A stretch of DNA of 38,736 nucleotides from Myxococcales bacterium (lineage in GTDB: Bacteria > Myxococcota_A > Polyangia > Polyangiales > Polyangiaceae). Below the pieces are notes generated by a model. The model saw only the letters and a program-made list of their open reading frames with translations. It searched no databases and had not been told where the DNA came from. The position numbers and the translations under genes are program-made. The stretch lies in assembly GCA_025351875.1 (NCBI GenBank), contig JANXVA010000802.1, positions 1 to 38,736 on the forward strand. Reading direction: 5' to 3'. Below, piece by piece: positions 1 to 7,003 of this stretch (position 1 is the stretch's first letter; each line of letters opens with the position of its first letter).

Positions 1-3000
1 CGATGCCCACGAGAATGCCGAGGTCGATCGGCGAGAGCTCGGCCTCGAGCGCGAGCTCGCCGCCGCGTGTGACCTTGCTGACCGAGCCCTTGAGCGCGAA
101 CGCCCCCTTGAAGCCGTTCGGCGCCTGAAGATCGAAGGTCACGGGCGGGAGCTGCACGGTGTCGTCGGCGAGCGAGATGACGATCGGCGGACCGACCGGG
201 GCGGCGAGCACCGCGCTCGACGGCGAGGTGCGGAGCGAGAGCGTCTGCGTGCCGCGCGACACGCGCATCGTGCGTGGCGTGAAGCGGCCCTTCGCATGAG
301 AGATGTCGTCGGTCGCGACCCGCTCGATGTCGAGGTCACCCGTGATCTCGCCACCGATTGCGGGTGCGGCTACCCCGTTGCCCGCGTCGACCTCGGCCTG
401 ATCCTGGCTGACCAGGAGCTTGCCGAGCGGCGCTAGATCGAAGCGCGCGAGGCCGATTCGCCCCGTGATCACGGGCGACTTCTGGCGCGTGACCACGAGT
501 TTTTCGACCTTCACCTGTCCGCCGAACAGCGCGCCGTCGATCGCGTAGTTGCCCTGGACGGAGGTGTCCTTGAGGTACGCCTCCTTGTCGAACGGCTGAT
601 AGATCGGCGCGCCGCAGAGCGTCTTGCCGATCGCCTTCGCCTTCGACGGGAGCTGGGTCATGCCGATGTGGAGATCGGAGCCGCCGAAGGGCACGCCGAG
701 GATGCGCATCGGGGTCACGTTGATGTCGGCATCGATCGTGTACGCGGTGAGCGAGCCGCCGATTCGTGCGACGCCCGAAGCCGCGCCCTCCACCTTCGCG
801 GCGGCGGCACCCAGCATGTCCGCGCGCCCGAGGGGGAAGCCCTGCAAGACCAGGCTCCCACGCAGCTCTCCGCCACGATGCACGGCGAGCGACCCGAGAA
901 CCGAGCCCAGCGGCGCGCGGCCCTCCTTCTTCAACTTGACGAGCGAGAGCGAGCGCACGTCGATCTCTGCGCCGTCGAGGCCGGCCTTCTGATCGAGCCA
1001 GCGGTACTCGAAGTCGGCATGCCCCTCGTCGAACTTCTCGCCGAGCAGGTTGAGCTTCGTGGCGTTCACGGATGCCTGCACGTCGAGGTAGCCGCCCTTG
1101 CAGACGTCCTCGGGACCGCCGAGCGCGAGGTGGAGACGCGCGTTGGTCTCGAGACTGCCCCCGATCTCGGCGAACCGAGGGTCCTCGTCGAGCTTGAAGA
1201 CGCTGAAGAAGTCGCGGACGTCGAGGCTCTTCGAGGTCACCTGGCCGTCGAGGCGCATCGCGGCCTTCCCGCCGAAGTCGAGCTCGCCGGTGGTGAGCTC
1301 GTAGGTGCTCTTGCCCTTCTGCGCGCGCACGTCGCGCAGGTCGACGGTGAGCTTGTGCAGCTCGACGTGGCCCTGCGTCACGTTGCCGAACGGCAGATCT
1401 CCGATCGAGAAGCCCTGGATGTTGAGGATGTCGCCGACCACGTGCGGATCGCCGAAAGGACCGCCCACGCTCAGCTTGCCGATCTCGGCGACGCCCGCCA
1501 TCTTCACGTGCCCGAGGGGCGAGAGGTCCTCGGTGTCGATCTTCGCGTGCGGGATCTCGACCTTCAGGATCTCGTGGTAGCCGATCGACACGAAGACGTC
1601 GTCCACCTGGCTGTGCGTCGTGTTGACGCGAACGTGCCTGAACTCGAGCGCGGTCGGAGTGGCGCCGATCTTCCCGAGGAGGATGCCTTCCTTCACGCCC
1701 GTCGCGCGTGTCTTGTTCGGGCTGTCGACGGGGGAGTCGTAGACGGCGAAGTTGGAGGTCTTGCCGTAGAGGTCGCCTTCGAGCTTCACGGGATCGATCG
1801 TCCCCTTGAAGCCCGTGACCCTCAGCTCGTTGATGTCCCAGGTCACGTGCGGATGCTCGCTCACGTGGAAATCGTGCATGAGCGACGTGAAGCTGACGCC
1901 GGTCACGTCGAGCTTCTTGACGCTGAGCGGAAGCCCTCTCGCGAGCGGCTGTACCTCGACGTCGCGGAGCTCGGCCACGCCGTCGGCGATCTCGATGCGC
2001 GTGTACGGGCTCGTCACGACGCTGCGACGAACGCTGAAGTCGCTCCGGATCGCGCGCGCGAAGCTGAACCTCTCGACGCGGATCGCCTCCGCCTCGAGGT
2101 GGCCGGAGACGTCGGGGATGGGCGTCTCCGCCGTGTAGCGAAGCTCCGCGTCGACCGACAGCCAGCCCTCGACATACGGCGTGCCGGGCACGCGGTTGAT
2201 GAGCCGTAGGGGTGCGCGTGCACGCACGTGGCCGTCGAGGGTCGGGTAATCGCCCTTGGCCTTCGGGAGTCCGACCGTGAGGTGACCGAGCGTGAGCTCG
2301 ACGTACCGCAGGTCGGTCCGCGCGACGTCGCAGCCGAGCGCCGTCTCCTCCGCGGGATCGAGGTCGGCGGCGCCGTACGTCGAGAGACGCCGCACGAGGA
2401 TGCGCTTCGGCTCGATGCGCGCCCGTGCGTCGATACGACAGAGCACGTCCTCGTCGACGGAATACTCGGCGCCGCGCGCCCCCTCGGCGGGCTTGAGCAT
2501 GCGCACCATCCGGCCGCGTGCCTCTGCGACGCGAAGGGCAACCTCGAATGCAGTGCCGCCGTTACCGTCGTCATCGGCGGTGATGTCGGCGTCGATCTCG
2601 TGGGCGACCATGCGGGTGCCGTCGATGTCGAGGTCGAGCTCGGCCTCACTCGCCGAGACGACGGAGAATGGCGCCTTGAGCGGCCCGCTCGACTCCTCGG
2701 TCTTGAGGATCTTCAGGGCGAGGTTCTGGAGCTGCCCGCCCTTCATCACGACGCGCGCGGCGGGCTGCTCGATCTCGACCTGATCGATCACGACCTTGCC
2801 GGCGAGGAGACCGAAGATCCTCGGGCGGGCGGTCGCGCGGCGCGCGGTGAGGAACGGCGTGCCACCGTCGCTCGCCTCGACGCGGAGGTTCCGCAACGTC
2901 ACGCTCAGCGGCCACAGGCGAAGCTCGAGCTCGAAGCGGGCATCGACGCCGAAGCCGGCGGCGACCTTGCGCGTCTCGGCGGTCGCGAGGCCCTGCGCCC

Positions 3001-3151
3001 ACTTCGTGCGAACGAGCACGCCTACTCCCACCGGAAGCAGCCCCACAATGGCGAAGACGACGCAGAGGATGCGCGCAACGATGCGTCCCCAGTCGCGGCG
3101 CCTGGTGCGCCGGACGGGCGGGAGCATCGTGCTCGAGCTTCGGTCCTGCAT
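1..3151 (-). CDS. TamB/AsmA-like envelope protein, C-terminus beyond window edge
   Basis: An uninterrupted minus-strand frame runs from a start at 3151 to the window edge, so at least 1050 residues are visible and the C-terminus is missing. The N-terminus is a basic stretch followed by one membrane helix (RILCVVFAIVGLLPVGVGVL), then a long soluble region of short beta-rich segments with no enzyme motifs. The opening after the helix (pattern V.A.FELELRLWPLSVTLRNLRVEA, then LLAGKVVIDQVEIEQPAARV) is the usual start of TamB and AsmA-like proteins. These span the periplasm and are thought to move phospholipid or help outer-membrane assembly. ATG 3151 follows an in-frame TGA by four codons and abuts AAAGAGG; an alternative ATG lies at 3127. 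No TamA partner is visible. The family assignment is from fold-level pattern, not from a conserved catalytic site. Confidence 0.75.
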   Translation of the reverse strand, partial: MQDRSSSTMLPPVRRTRRRDWGRIVARILCVVFAIVGLLPVGVGVLVRTKWAQGLATAETRKVAAGFGVDARFELELRLWPLSVTLRNLRVEASDGGTPFLTARRATARPRIFGLLAGKVVIDQVEIEQPAARVVMKGGQLQNLALKILKTEESSGPLKAPFSVVSASEAELDLDIDGTRMVAHEIDADITADDDGNGGTAFEVALRVAEARGRMVRMLKPAEGARGAEYSVDEDVLCRIDARARIEPKRILVRRLSTYGAADLDPAEETALGCDVARTDLRYVELTLGHLTVGLPKAKGDYPTLDGHVRARAPLRLINRVPGTPYVEGWLSVDAELRYTAETPIPDVSGHLEAEAIRVERFSFARAIRSDFSVRRSVVTSPYTRIEIADGVAELRDVEVQPLARGLPLSVKKLDVTGVSFTSLMHDFHVSEHPHVTWDINELRVTGFKGTIDPVKLEGDLYGKTSNFAVYDSPVDSPNKTRATGVKEGILLGKIGATPTALEFRHVRVNTTHSQVDDVFVSIGYHEILKVEIPHAKIDTEDLSPLGHVKMAGVAEIGKLSVGGPFGDPHVVGDILNIQGFSIGDLPFGNVTQGHVELHKLTVDLRDVRAQKGKSTYELTTGELDFGGKAAMRLDGQVTSKSLDVRDFFSVFKLDEDPRFAEIGGSLETNARLHLALGGPEDVCKGGYLDVQASVNATKLNLLGEKFDEGHADFEYRWLDQKAGLDGAEIDVRSLSLVKLKKEGRAPLGSVLGSLAVHRGGELRGSLVLQGFPLGRADMLGAAAAKVEGAASGVARIGGSLTAYTIDADINVTPMRILGVPFGGSDLHIGMTQLPSKAKAIGKTLCGAPIYQPFDKEAYLKDTSVQGNYAIDGALFGGQVKVEKLVVTRQKSPVITGRIGLARFDLAPLGKLLVSQDQAEVDAGNGVAAPAIGGEITGDLDIERVATDDISHAKGRFTPRTMRVSRGTQTLSLRTSPSSAVLAAPVGPPIVISLADDTVQLPPVTFDLQAPNGFKGAFALKGSVSKVTRGGELALEAELSPIDLGILVGI

Positions 3152-3287
3152 CCTCTTTGGTGTTCAGACGTTCCCAGGTGGCTGTTCGTTCGATGCCACG
3201 GTGGTCCGGGACCCGATACTCTAGCGGTTGGCCAGGAAAACCGCCCATTTGGGGTAGAACTACGCCACCTTAGGACAGAGCCTCACA

Positions 3288-3992
3288 GTGCGACGCAACA
3301 CCCCAGGCGTGATTTCGGGGCGGGATCTCTTGCCCGCGCTCATCCGGCGCGTCGAGAGGCACGATCCGGCGCAGGTGGTGAGGCTCCTCGAGCCGCTCGT
3401 GCTCGAGCGGCGCGCCAAGCGCCTGCGGGACGTCATCGACCAGCGCCTCGAGAGCGTGCAGGTCATCTTCGACGCGCCCCACGATCCCCACAACGGCGCC
3501 GCGGTCCTGCGATCGTGCGAGGCATTCGGCGTGCAGTTCGTCCACGTGATCGAGCGGCTCGAGCGCTTCCTCGCGGCTCCGACCGTCGCGAAAGGCGCTG
3601 AAAAATGGGTCGATTTGCGATCGTGGTCGAACGTCGACGACGTGATCGCGAACGCAAAGGCCGACGGCCTCGAGCTGGTCGCCGCATCGGCGGACGGTGA
3701 GCTCGGCCCTCAGGACCTCGCTTCGATCCCACGCCTGGCGCTCGTCCTCGGCAACGAGCGCGACGGGATCGCCGACGCCCTCGCCGCGGCCTGCTCGCGG
3801 CGGGTGCGCGTGCCGATGCGCGGCTTCGTCGAGAGCCTCAACGTGAGCGTGAGCGCCGCGATCCTGCTCGCGCAAGCGACCGCGGGCCGGAGGGGCGACC
3901 TCTCGGAGGGGGATCGGCTGCGCCTGTATGCCCGCGGGCTGTATTTCACGGTCGACAAGGCCGACGACGTCCTCGAGAAGTTCGCGGACTGA
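3288..3992 (+). CDS. trmH: TrmH-family RNA 2'-O-methyltransferase (tRNA Gm18 type)
   Basis: A 234-residue SpoU/TrmH-class enzyme of the SPOUT knot fold, which transfers a methyl group from S-adenosylmethionine to a ribose 2'-OH of RNA. All three family motifs are present: motif 1 around residues 60-80 (HDPHNGAAVLRSCEAFGV, with the catalytic-type Asn and Arg), motif 2 LALVLGNERDGI, and motif 3 VPMRGFVESLNVSVSAAILL near the C-terminus. The N-terminal helix-rich RR..R....V.RLLE segment is typical of TrmH acting on G18 of tRNA rather than of RlmB, which has an L30e-like N-domain. The start is GTG, with AGGA about a dozen bases upstream. It is divergent from the TamB-like gene across a 136-base gap. 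TrmH is clear as family; the exact target base is inferred. Confidence 0.88.
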   Translation: MRRNTPGVISGRDLLPALIRRVERHDPAQVVRLLEPLVLERRAKRLRDVIDQRLESVQVIFDAPHDPHNGAAVLRSCEAFGVQFVHVIERLERFLAAPTVAKGAEKWVDLRSWSNVDDVIANAKADGLELVAASADGELGPQDLASIPRLALVLGNERDGIADALAAACSRRVRVPMRGFVESLNVSVSAAILLAQATAGRRGDLSEGDRLRLYARGLYFTVDKADDVLEKFAD

Positions 3993-4026
3993 GCCCCCGC
4001 GCCTGGTCCCCGCTAGGATCGCCCAA

Positions 4027-5028
4027 ATGCGCAGGTTGAAGCTCCTCGTTTCCGCGTCCGCAGCCGTCGGGGTGCTCGCCCTCGCGCTCGCGCCAGGTTG
4101 TCGTGACGCGACGCAGGTGACTCTCGAGATCTCGCTCGCCAAGCGCGCCACCTGCGCAGAGACCAACGGCACCGCGATCACCGTCGGCACCGATCCGGTC
4201 TCGACCCAGCAGCGCGTGGCCGACCAGTTCGTGACGGCGACCACCACGAGCTGTACCGAGTCGACGCACCAGATCGGCACGCTGGTCGTCACACCGGGAG
4301 GCGGAAGGGGCTCGGTCGTCGTCGTCGTCGCCTACGACAAGTCGATCGTGCCGTCGTCGTGCACGCCTCCGCTCTTCAAGGGCTGCATCGTCGCGCGGCG
4401 CCAGTTCACGTTCAGCGACCACCAGGGGCTCCATCTGCCCATCACGATCGATCCCGACTGCAAGGACGTCCCGTGCGACGCCTTCTCGACGTGTCGAACC
4501 GGGAAATGCTTCCGCTCCGACGTGAATTGCACCGATGACAGCTGCCTCGAGCCCGGAGATCCGGGCGACGGCGGCACGAACGACGACGCTGCAGTGAGCC
4601 CCGACGGGAGCCTGCTCGACGGACCGAGGACGAACACAGACGGCGGCGGTGCGGACGGCGCGACCGACGCGTCCGCGGATGCGCCAACGGACAGCCCGAC
4701 GGACAGCTCGATCGGATCCGATGGTGCGACGCTCGACGGCGGGAGCACGGGCGCCTTTTGCACCATCGATGGCGACCTGCTGTGCCCGAATCCGACGGTG
4801 TGCAACGTCGGCTCCTCGTGTTGCGTGCCCCAGAACGTCGGCGGCGCCGTGGCGTGCAATATGGGAGTGCCCGCCTGCCTCGCCCCGGCGAAGCGGTACT
4901 GTTGCACGAATGCTCCCTGCCCGGGGATCGGAGTCTGTGCGGTCGCCAGCAAGCCGTTTGGCGGTGGCGGTGGCATCCCGATCCTCCCGCTGCCAGGCGG
5001 TGCGACGCCCGCCGGCACCTGCAACTGA
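4027..5028 (+). CDS. Cysteine-rich lipoprotein with Asp/Gly/Thr-rich linker
   Basis: A 333-residue predicted lipoprotein. The signal peptide (MRRLKLLVSASAAVGVLALALAPGC) ends in a lipobox with Cys25, so the mature protein would be acylated and membrane-anchored. An N-terminal beta-rich domain of about 130 residues has several cysteines and reads VVVVVAYDKSIV. It is followed by a cysteine cluster (DCKDVPCDAFSTCRTGKC), a low-complexity linker of Asp, Gly, Thr and Ser (roughly residues 180-240) and a C-terminal cysteine-rich domain with a CC pair and CCTNAPC. This build is common among myxobacterial surface lipoproteins; no function is recognised. The start is ATG at 4027, because AGGA sits 8 bases upstream and the signal peptide begins there. 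The frame opens further upstream but that part overlaps trmH. Confidence 0.85.
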   Translation: MRRLKLLVSASAAVGVLALALAPGCRDATQVTLEISLAKRATCAETNGTAITVGTDPVSTQQRVADQFVTATTTSCTESTHQIGTLVVTPGGGRGSVVVVVAYDKSIVPSSCTPPLFKGCIVARRQFTFSDHQGLHLPITIDPDCKDVPCDAFSTCRTGKCFRSDVNCTDDSCLEPGDPGDGGTNDDAAVSPDGSLLDGPRTNTDGGGADGATDASADAPTDSPTDSSIGSDGATLDGGSTGAFCTIDGDLLCPNPTVCNVGSSCCVPQNVGGAVACNMGVPACLAPAKRYCCTNAPCPGIGVCAVASKPFGGGGGIPILPLPGGATPAGTCN

Positions 5029-5076
5029 CGCGAGCCGCTTTACGTCTCTCCGCACGAGCGGTAGGCAGGTTTCCTC

Positions 5077-6282
5077 ATGCACGTCATTCCCGCGCACCAG
5101 GGTAGGCCGTCCGACGATCCGATCTTCGCCTTGAACAAGGAGGCGACCACGCGCAAGGCGCGCGGAGAGTCGATCGTGAACGCGACCGTGGGCGCGCTCC
5201 TCCACGACGACGGCCGGCTCGCGATCCTGCCGACGGCCGCGCGCGCCGTGCACGAGGTCTCCGCCGAGGAGTGGGCGCCGTACGCGCCGATCGCCGGAGC
5301 GCCGGATTTTCTGGCCGCCGTCGCGAACGATCTCTTCAAGGACCAGCCCGACATGCTCGCGTGCGCGGCCGCCGCGGCGACGCCCGGCGGGTCTGGAGCG
5401 CTCCGTCACGCGATCGCGAACTACCTGGAGCCCGGGCAGTCGATCCTGACGACGAGCTTCTTCTGGGGACCCTACCAGACGCTGTGCGACGAGGCGGACC
5501 GCAAGCTCGCCACGTTCAACATGTTCGATGCCGAGGGCAAGCTCGACACGGCCGCGCTCGATCGCGCGCTCGCCGAGCAGATGAAGACGCAGAAGCGCGC
5601 GCTCCTCATCTTGAACGACCCGTGCCACAACCCGACGGGCTACTCGATGACGGCGGCGGAGTGGCGCGCGGTGGTCGAGTGCCTGCTCGCCCGCTCGGGC
5701 GACGGGCCCATCACGCTGCTCTGCGACACGGCGTACTTCGCGTATGCAGCGCGCCCCGATCCGCGGGCGTTCATGAACGAGCTCCGGCCGCTGCTCGGCA
5801 AGGTCGGCCTCGCGTTCGCGTGGAGCGCTTCGAAGACGTTCACTCACTACGGGCTGCGCGTCGGCGCGATCGTGGCTTGCATCCCGGATGCGAAGGAGCG
5901 CGCGGCGACCGAGGCGGCCTTCAGCTACTCGTGCCGCGGCACGTGGTCGAACTGCACGCGCGGTGGGATGAGCGCGATCACGCGCCTCCTCACCGAGCCG
6001 GCGATGGCGAAGTCGAGCGACGCCGAGCGCGAGGGCCTGAAGGCGCTCCTCGGCGCGCGCGTCACCGCGTTCAACCACGCGGCCAAGGCGCGCGGCCTGA
6101 AATACCCGCGCTACGAAGGCGGCTTCTTCGTCACGGTCTTCATCGACGACGCGCACGAGCGCGCGGTCCGGATGAAGGAGCAGGGCGTGTTCGTCGTGCC
6201 GGCAAAGGGGGCGCTCCGCGTCGCGCTCTGCTCGGTCGCGGAGAAGGACATCCCTCGCCTGGTCGACGCACTCGCGACCTGA
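5077..6282 (+). CDS. Class I/II aminotransferase (aromatic/aspartate type)
   Basis: A 401-residue fold-type I PLP enzyme that moves an amino group between an amino acid and a 2-oxo acid in the cytoplasm. Visible family residues are the NPTG motif (CHNPTGYSMT), the cofactor-contacting Asp/Tyr (LLCDTAYFAYA), the Schiff-base lysine in SASKTFTHYGLRVGA with the phosphate-binding Arg in the same stretch, and the C-terminal substrate carboxylate Arg (KGALRVALCSV). The N-terminal part (NATVGALLHDDG, YAPIAGAPDFLAAVA) is typical of the AspC/TyrB branch, so aromatic amino acid or aspartate is the likely donor. AGG lies 7 bases before the ATG. It follows the lipoprotein gene by 48 bases but no functional link is evident; substrate specificity cannot be read from sequence. 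Confidence 0.9.
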   Translation: MHVIPAHQGRPSDDPIFALNKEATTRKARGESIVNATVGALLHDDGRLAILPTAARAVHEVSAEEWAPYAPIAGAPDFLAAVANDLFKDQPDMLACAAAAATPGGSGALRHAIANYLEPGQSILTTSFFWGPYQTLCDEADRKLATFNMFDAEGKLDTAALDRALAEQMKTQKRALLILNDPCHNPTGYSMTAAEWRAVVECLLARSGDGPITLLCDTAYFAYAARPDPRAFMNELRPLLGKVGLAFAWSASKTFTHYGLRVGAIVACIPDAKERAATEAAFSYSCRGTWSNCTRGGMSAITRLLTEPAMAKSSDAEREGLKALLGARVTAFNHAAKARGLKYPRYEGGFFVTVFIDDAHERAVRMKEQGVFVVPAKGALRVALCSVAEKDIPRLVDALAT

Positions 6283-6302
6283 GAGTGAGAGGCGCTGCGG
6301 GT

Positions 6303-6566
6303 CTAGGGGTCCCCGTCGTCGCTCCCCCAGCGCCAGCGAAGCGGCTCACCCTTGAGCCAGCAGACGACGACCATGAGCAGCGAGAGTCCAAGGAGGACGG
6401 CGCCGAAAACTGCGCGGCTGCATCGCGCTGGCGTGAGGAACACGACACTCAGGACCGCAGACGCGAGGTAGAGCGAGAACGCGAGCCAACCCTGCCAGGT
6501 GAGTGGAAGCCCCCAGCCCAAACCGAAGCGCTTTGCCCTGAACCAGTACGTCGGCTGCGTGCTCAT
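6303..6566 (-). CDS. Small two-helix membrane protein
   Basis: An 87-residue protein with two predicted membrane helices (LAFSLYLASAVLSVVFL and FGAVLLGLSLLMVVVCWL). The N-terminal signature YWFRAKRFGLGWGLPLTWQG recurs in small bacterial membrane proteins of unknown function, and the C-terminus GEPLRWRWGSDD is polar. A GGAG ribosome-binding site lies 8 bases before the ATG at 6566, which decides this start over an upstream in-frame ATG at 6620 that would add 18 residues not resembling the family. The gene is convergent with the aminotransferase gene, 20 bases apart, and is 72 bases downstream of the glutaredoxin gene on the same strand. No function is assigned. Confidence 0.75.
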   Translation of the reverse strand: MSTQPTYWFRAKRFGLGWGLPLTWQGWLAFSLYLASAVLSVVFLTPARCSRAVFGAVLLGLSLLMVVVCWLKGEPLRWRWGSDDGDP

Positions 6567-6638
6567 GGTGAGATCTCCGGTTTGATTAGAGCTCGCATCG
6601 AAGATTGATGCACAAATCAAATCCGGGCTCGGGCGCCT

Positions 6639-6914
6639 CTAGCCGGCGCCGGTCGCGGGCTGCGCGAGCTTGGCATCGAGCTCTCCGGCGCGGTCGAGGG
6701 CGCGCATCTCGTCGAAGCCGCCGATGCTCTCCTCGTTGATGAAGATCTGCGGGACGGTGCGGAGGCCCGTCGTCTTGACCAGCCACGCGCGCTTCTCGTG
6801 GTCGCCGCTCACGTCGATCTCCTCGTAGGAGACGCCCTTCGCCTTGAGCAGCATCTTGGCGCGGATGCAGTAGGGGCAGATGAGGGTCGTGAACATGCGG
6901 ACTCGGGCGGCCAT
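6639..6914 (-). CDS. grxC: Glutaredoxin 3-type thiol-disulfide oxidoreductase
   Basis: A 91-residue thioredoxin-fold protein with the dithiol active site CPYC (residues 14-17), the cis-proline motif TVPQIFI and the glutathione-binding GGFDEM motif. The length and motif order are those of bacterial glutaredoxin 3. It reduces protein disulfides and mixed glutathione disulfides in the cytoplasm using glutathione. AAGAG lies just upstream of the ATG. It is divergent from the ClpB-like chaperone gene over 89 bases, so the two stress-related genes may share a control region; that is inference. The family is certain; the symbol is assigned by family resemblance. Confidence 0.92.
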   Translation of the reverse strand: MAARVRMFTTLICPYCIRAKMLLKAKGVSYEEIDVSGDHEKRAWLVKTTGLRTVPQIFINEESIGGFDEMRALDRAGELDAKLAQPATGAG

Positions 6915-6945
6915 CGGCTCTTAGACGTACACCAAGGGGGTTCCG

Positions 6946-6965
6946 TTGCGCCCCACGCAAGGGGC
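6946..6965. promoter_or_regulatory. Overlapping inverted repeats in the grxC/clpB-like divergent gap
   Basis: Two short inverted repeats overlap here: TTGCG-CCCCA-CGCAA (6946-6960) and GCCCC-ACGCAA-GGGGC (6950-6965). They lie midway between the divergent glutaredoxin and ClpB-like genes. They do not match the CIRCE element, and no clear heat-shock promoter was recognised. An operator, or alternative RNA hairpins in the leader of either gene, are both possible. In DNA this GC-rich, short repeats also arise by chance. Confidence 0.3.
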
Positions 6966-7003
6966 AGAAACGGGCTTCGCGGCGTGTTACCTTCGCTGAC
7001 CTC

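Noticed and set aside
668-3601. Two long plus-strand open frames (668-2209 and 2228-3601)
   Set aside because: They are rich in Arg, Ala, Glu, Asp and His with no domain pattern, and lie opposite the TamB-like frame, which has membrane-helix and family-like content. They are frames that stay open in high-GC DNA.
3946-6156. A 736-residue minus-strand frame
   Set aside because: It overlaps the lipoprotein and the aminotransferase, both with clear motifs; its translation is Arg/Ala/Val/Glu-rich without any fold.
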